Of a stretch of DNA of 64,000 bases, positions 61,845 to 64,000 are shown in pieces. Each line of letters opens with the position of its first letter. Positions within the stretch are counted from its first letter, which is position 1. The stretch lies in the NCBI GenBank assembly GCA_026005175.1, contig BPKO01000010.1, positions 94,344 to 158,343 on the forward strand. Reading direction: 5' to 3'. This stretch comes from Candidatus Tectimicrobiota bacterium (GTDB lineage: Bacteria > Tectomicrobia > Entotheonellia > Entotheonellales > Entotheonellaceae). The notes beneath the pieces were generated by a model. It worked only from the letters and a program-made list of their open reading frames with translations, ran no database searches and had not been told where the DNA came from. The position numbers were made by a program, and so were the translations under genes.

Positions 61845-62633
61845 TCAGATGCAGCGTGTGGCCCCCCCATCGACGGGAATAATGGCACCGTTGATGTACG
61901 AGGCCCGCGGCGAGGCCAGAAACACTGCCAAGGCGGCCACCTCGCGCGGCTCGCCAGGGCGCCGCAGCGGGTTGTCGCGCAGCCACGCCGCCTCGACTTC
62001 CTGCGGCGTCTGCCCCCGCTCTGCCGCCAGGCGGGCCATGAGGCCGTCCCAGCGCTCGGTGCGAATGGGGCCGGGGTTGATGGCGTTGACCAGGATGTTT
62101 TGCGGCCCGCCCTCGTCGGCCAGGGCCTTGGTGATGTTCATCAGCGCCGCGTTGGCCCCGCCGCCGGCCAGGTAGCCGGGGTTGGGCTGGCGGCCGGCGC
62201 CCCCGATGATGTTGATGATGCGCCCCCCGCCCCTAGCCTGCAGCACGGGAAAGACCTCGCGCATCAGGCGCACGTAGCCAAACACCTTCAGCGCCCAGTC
62301 CTCGTGCCACTCCGCGTCGGGCTTGCCCAGCAGCGACCCGGCACGAATGGCCCCGGCGTTGTTGACCAGAATGTCGACCCCGCCAAACCGCTGCACCGTC
62401 TGCCGCACCAGGGTCTGCACTCCGGCCAGGGTGCTCAAGTCGGCAGCCACGGGCAGCACCTGCACGTCGTGCTGGCGCTGAAGCGCGGCAGCCACTTCCT
62501 GCAGCAGGGCCTGGCCGCGGGCGCAGAGGGCCAGGTGCACCCCTTCGGCGGCAAATTCCTCGGCAATAGCCCGGCCGATCCCCTTGCTGGCGCCGGTGAC
62601 GATCGCCACTTTGCCACGTAAGCCCAAGTCCAT
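61845..62633 (-). CDS. Atypical SDR-family protein lacking the usual catalytic Ser and Lys
   Basis: The 262-residue Rossmann protein has the cofactor motif TGASKGIG at 13-20 and NNAG at 91-94, but the active site departs from the rule: the Ser position reads NIIGGAG (Gly144), and Tyr154 is followed by LAGG, so the Lys at +4 is Gly158. The sequence PGYLAGGGANAALMN is seen in a recurrent SDR subgroup, so this may be a distinct mechanism rather than decay. ATG 62633 follows CAGGAGGAGCATGCG. It is divergent from elongation factor P. Confidence 0.82.
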   Translation of the reverse strand: MDLGLRGKVAIVTGASKGIGRAIAEEFAAEGVHLALCARGQALLQEVAAALQRQHDVQVLPVAADLSTLAGVQTLVRQTVQRFGGVDILVNNAGAIRAGSLLGKPDAEWHEDWALKVFGYVRLMREVFPVLQARGGGRIINIIGGAGRQPNPGYLAGGGANAALMNITKALADEGGPQNILVNAINPGPIRTERWDGLMARLAAERGQTPQEVEAAWLRDNPLRRPGEPREVAALAVFLASPRASYINGAIIPVDGGATRCI

Positions 62634-62728
62634 CGCATGCTCCTCCTGTAAGGCCAAAGCCTGCTGCAGCATACGGGCAAGCGGCGAGGGTGTCAAAGCC
62701 CGGCGGCATGGCGCGACACACACGGCGG

Positions 62729-62734
62729 TATAAT
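62729..62734 (+). promoter_or_regulatory. Consensus -10 box (TATAAT) ahead of the EF-P gene
   Basis: TATAAT occurs 32 bases upstream of ATG 62767. No good -35 is seen at 16-18 bases upstream. Confidence 0.35.
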
Positions 62735-62766
62735 AAGGGAGAGGCTCTGGCAGAAGGAGAAGAGGT

Positions 62767-63349
62767 ATGCGTGCCGCCCAGGACCTGCGCGAAGGACACG
62801 TAATCCTCATCGACGGCGAGCCGTACCGGGTGCTGTCCGTCACCCTGCATTCTGGCACCGCTCAGTTTGCCGGCATCGTGCGCGCCACCCCTGCGCCATT
62901 TGCAAAGCGGCCGGCAAACGGAAATGCGCTGGTCGCCTGACGAGCGGGTAACGGACGTGCTGCTCGAGCGCGTTAAAATGCAGCTCCTCTACGTGGATCG
63001 CGATGAGGTGGTCTTCATGCACCCCGAGACCTACGAGCAGGTCTCGCTGCCGCGCGCAGCGCTGGAAAAGGCCCTGCCCTTTCTCAAAGAAGGCGACGAA
63101 GTGCAGGTGGAGTGCTATGAGGGCAAGCCACTGGCCGTGGATTTGCCCAAGGCACTGCCGGTCACGGTGACGGTATGCGGCGCCGGCATCCGCAGCCAGG
63201 GGGAAAAACACCATGAAAGAGGCAACCCTGGAAACGGCATGGTCATCCTCGTACCGCAGTTTATCGAGCCTGGCGACACGGTGCTGGTAGAAGTGGAAAC
63301 CGGCAAGTATCTTGACCGCGTGCGCAAGGAGAGCAAGAAGGGCCGCTGA
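62767..63349 (+). CDS. efp: Elongation factor P, frameshifted as sequenced
   Basis: EF-P rescues ribosomes stalled at polyproline. ATG 62767 (after GAAGGAGAAGAGGT) starts MRAAQDLREGHVILIDGEPYR, a normal N-terminus, but the frame breaks at the C-run 62888-62891; removing one C continues into LRHLQSGRQTEMRWSPDE, VVFMHPETYEQVSLPRAAL and MVILVPQFIEPGDTVLVEVETGKYL. A second compensating pair near 63199-63208 and 63236-63237 would restore KEATLETG, as in other EF-Ps. The modification-loop tip KPGRGAAF of EF-P reads LHSGTAQF here, with no Lys or Arg at the loop tip. Base errors explain the indels best, since loss of EF-P is unusual. Confidence 0.78.
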
Positions 63350-63352
63350 GCC

Positions 63353-64000
63353 CTAGAGAAAGTGCGGCATGACTTTCTCGGTAAACAGGACAAACGACGC
63401 GTGGCTCAGGGGGCGCGCACATGAGGTGCGTGAGGCCCATCTCCTCTTGCAGGCGGTGCAGCTGTTCGATGACCCGCGGCGGCGAGCCGTGCACGATGAT
63501 GTCGTCGAGGTACGCTGCCACCGGGTCGGCAGCCGCCTGGCCGCGGGTGACGGCGGCCAGGGCGCTGGCCGACTTGCTCTGGTTCACGTAAGTGCTCACC
63601 AGCCAGCGGGCGCCGCGGCGGGCCACCTCCTCGGGCCTCACGGTCGTTGGTCGCCACGGCGATAAAGCGCGTCATGGGTACCTCGCGGCCGGCCACCGGG
63701 TGGCCGTGTGCCGCAAGTTCCCGCAAGTACAGCGCATGCTTGGCCGCCATTTCCGCTGGCGGGGCGTGTGGCCCCAGCAAGAGCCCGTAGCCCTGCCGCG
63801 CCGCCCAGCAGAGGGTGGTCTCCGAACCGGCGGCGACCCAGGTGGGCGGATGGGGTTGCTGGAGCGGCTTGGGCAGCACCTCGATGCCCTCAAACCGCCA
63901 GTAGCGCCCTTGCCAGGTGAGCCGCTCCTGGGTCCAGGCGGCCAGGACGATGTCGACGGCCTCGCAAAAGCGCGCAAAGCTCTCTGCCGGCGGCACGCCG
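63353..64000 (-). CDS. LLM-class flavin monooxygenase, 5' end off window, frameshifted as sequenced
   Basis: The C-terminal two thirds of a luciferase-like monooxygenase. The pieces are RFCEAVDIVLAAWTQERLTW, YWRFEGIEVLPKPLQQPHPP, the flavin-phosphate region WVAAGSE, EEVARRGARWLVSTYVNQS and finally VMPHFL before TAG 63353-63355. The frame breaks at G-runs 63633-63635 and 63409-63413 and is restored by deleting one base in each. The final motif equals that of the LLM gene at 41297. The start lies beyond base 64000. Confidence 0.8.

Noticed and set aside
62767-63349. Programmed frameshift in elongation factor P
   Set aside because: No slippery heptamer plus stimulator is visible; similar single-base breaks occur in unrelated neighbouring genes, so base error is simpler.

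Overview
This is 64 kb of high-GC DNA with a dense, bacterial gene arrangement and short operons on both strands. The gene families are an amino-acid/amide Liv ABC importer, acyl-CoA dehydrogenases, a CaiB-type CoA transferase, a TRAP importer, a glycerol-phosphate/sugar-type ABC importer, LLM flavin monooxygenases, DUF169, NIPSNAP proteins, rhodaneses, amidohydrolases and SDRs. Together they suggest an uncultivated Gram-negative heterotroph of the Tectomicrobia/Rokubacteria/Binatota kind. The taxon is inference from gene content only. A PEP-CTERM protein and HlyD/EmrA export support a double membrane. I found no rRNA, tRNA or CRISPR.

Layout. 0-6 kb: LivHMGF, two acyl-CoA dehydrogenases and an intradiol ring-cleavage dioxygenase, which fits uptake and breakdown of aromatic or acyl compounds. 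6-11 kb: a DHA2 exporter, a two-gene cytochrome bd-like operon whose large subunit carries a heme-c domain, and a rhodanese whose catalytic Cys codon is an in-frame TGA. 11-15 kb: DctPQM TRAP importer and a CoA transferase. 15-18 kb: WbqC, DinB, a degenerate receiver and a membrane TPR-like protein. 18-22 kb: binding protein and two permeases of an ABC importer plus TauE/SafE. 22-26 kb: a four-domain rhodanese, NIPSNAP, a TPR protein and a nitrilase. 27-30.4 kb: a PEP-mutase-family enzyme and a large ATP-dependent LuxR regulator.

30.7-38.7 kb is an accessory island. Two decayed transposases flank a minus-strand cluster: STAND ATPase regulator, methyltransferase, SnoaL-like protein, alpha/beta hydrolase and FAD monooxygenase. 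39-47 kb returns to catabolic and redox genes. 47.8-49.5 kb holds a coiled-coil protein built on five 159-bp tandem repeats. 49.6-58.7 kb has an EmrAB-type exporter, thioesterase, NIPSNAP, MFS, GNAT-like protein, amidase and CinA with an altered C-terminal domain. 58.7-64 kb has an esterase, an RRM RNA-binding protein behind a near-consensus promoter, a glycosyltransferase, an atypical SDR, elongation factor P and a truncated LLM monooxygenase.

The most interesting observation is the putative selenocysteine rhodanese at 10498-10917: TGA replaces the active-site Cys, the reading frame continues for 51 codons, and a bacterial-SECIS-like hairpin follows. Separately, about eight apparent +1 frameshifts, nearly all curable by removing one base from a short G/C run, cluster at 31.7-36 kb and 62.9-63.6 kb. 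They are more likely sequence errors than biology.
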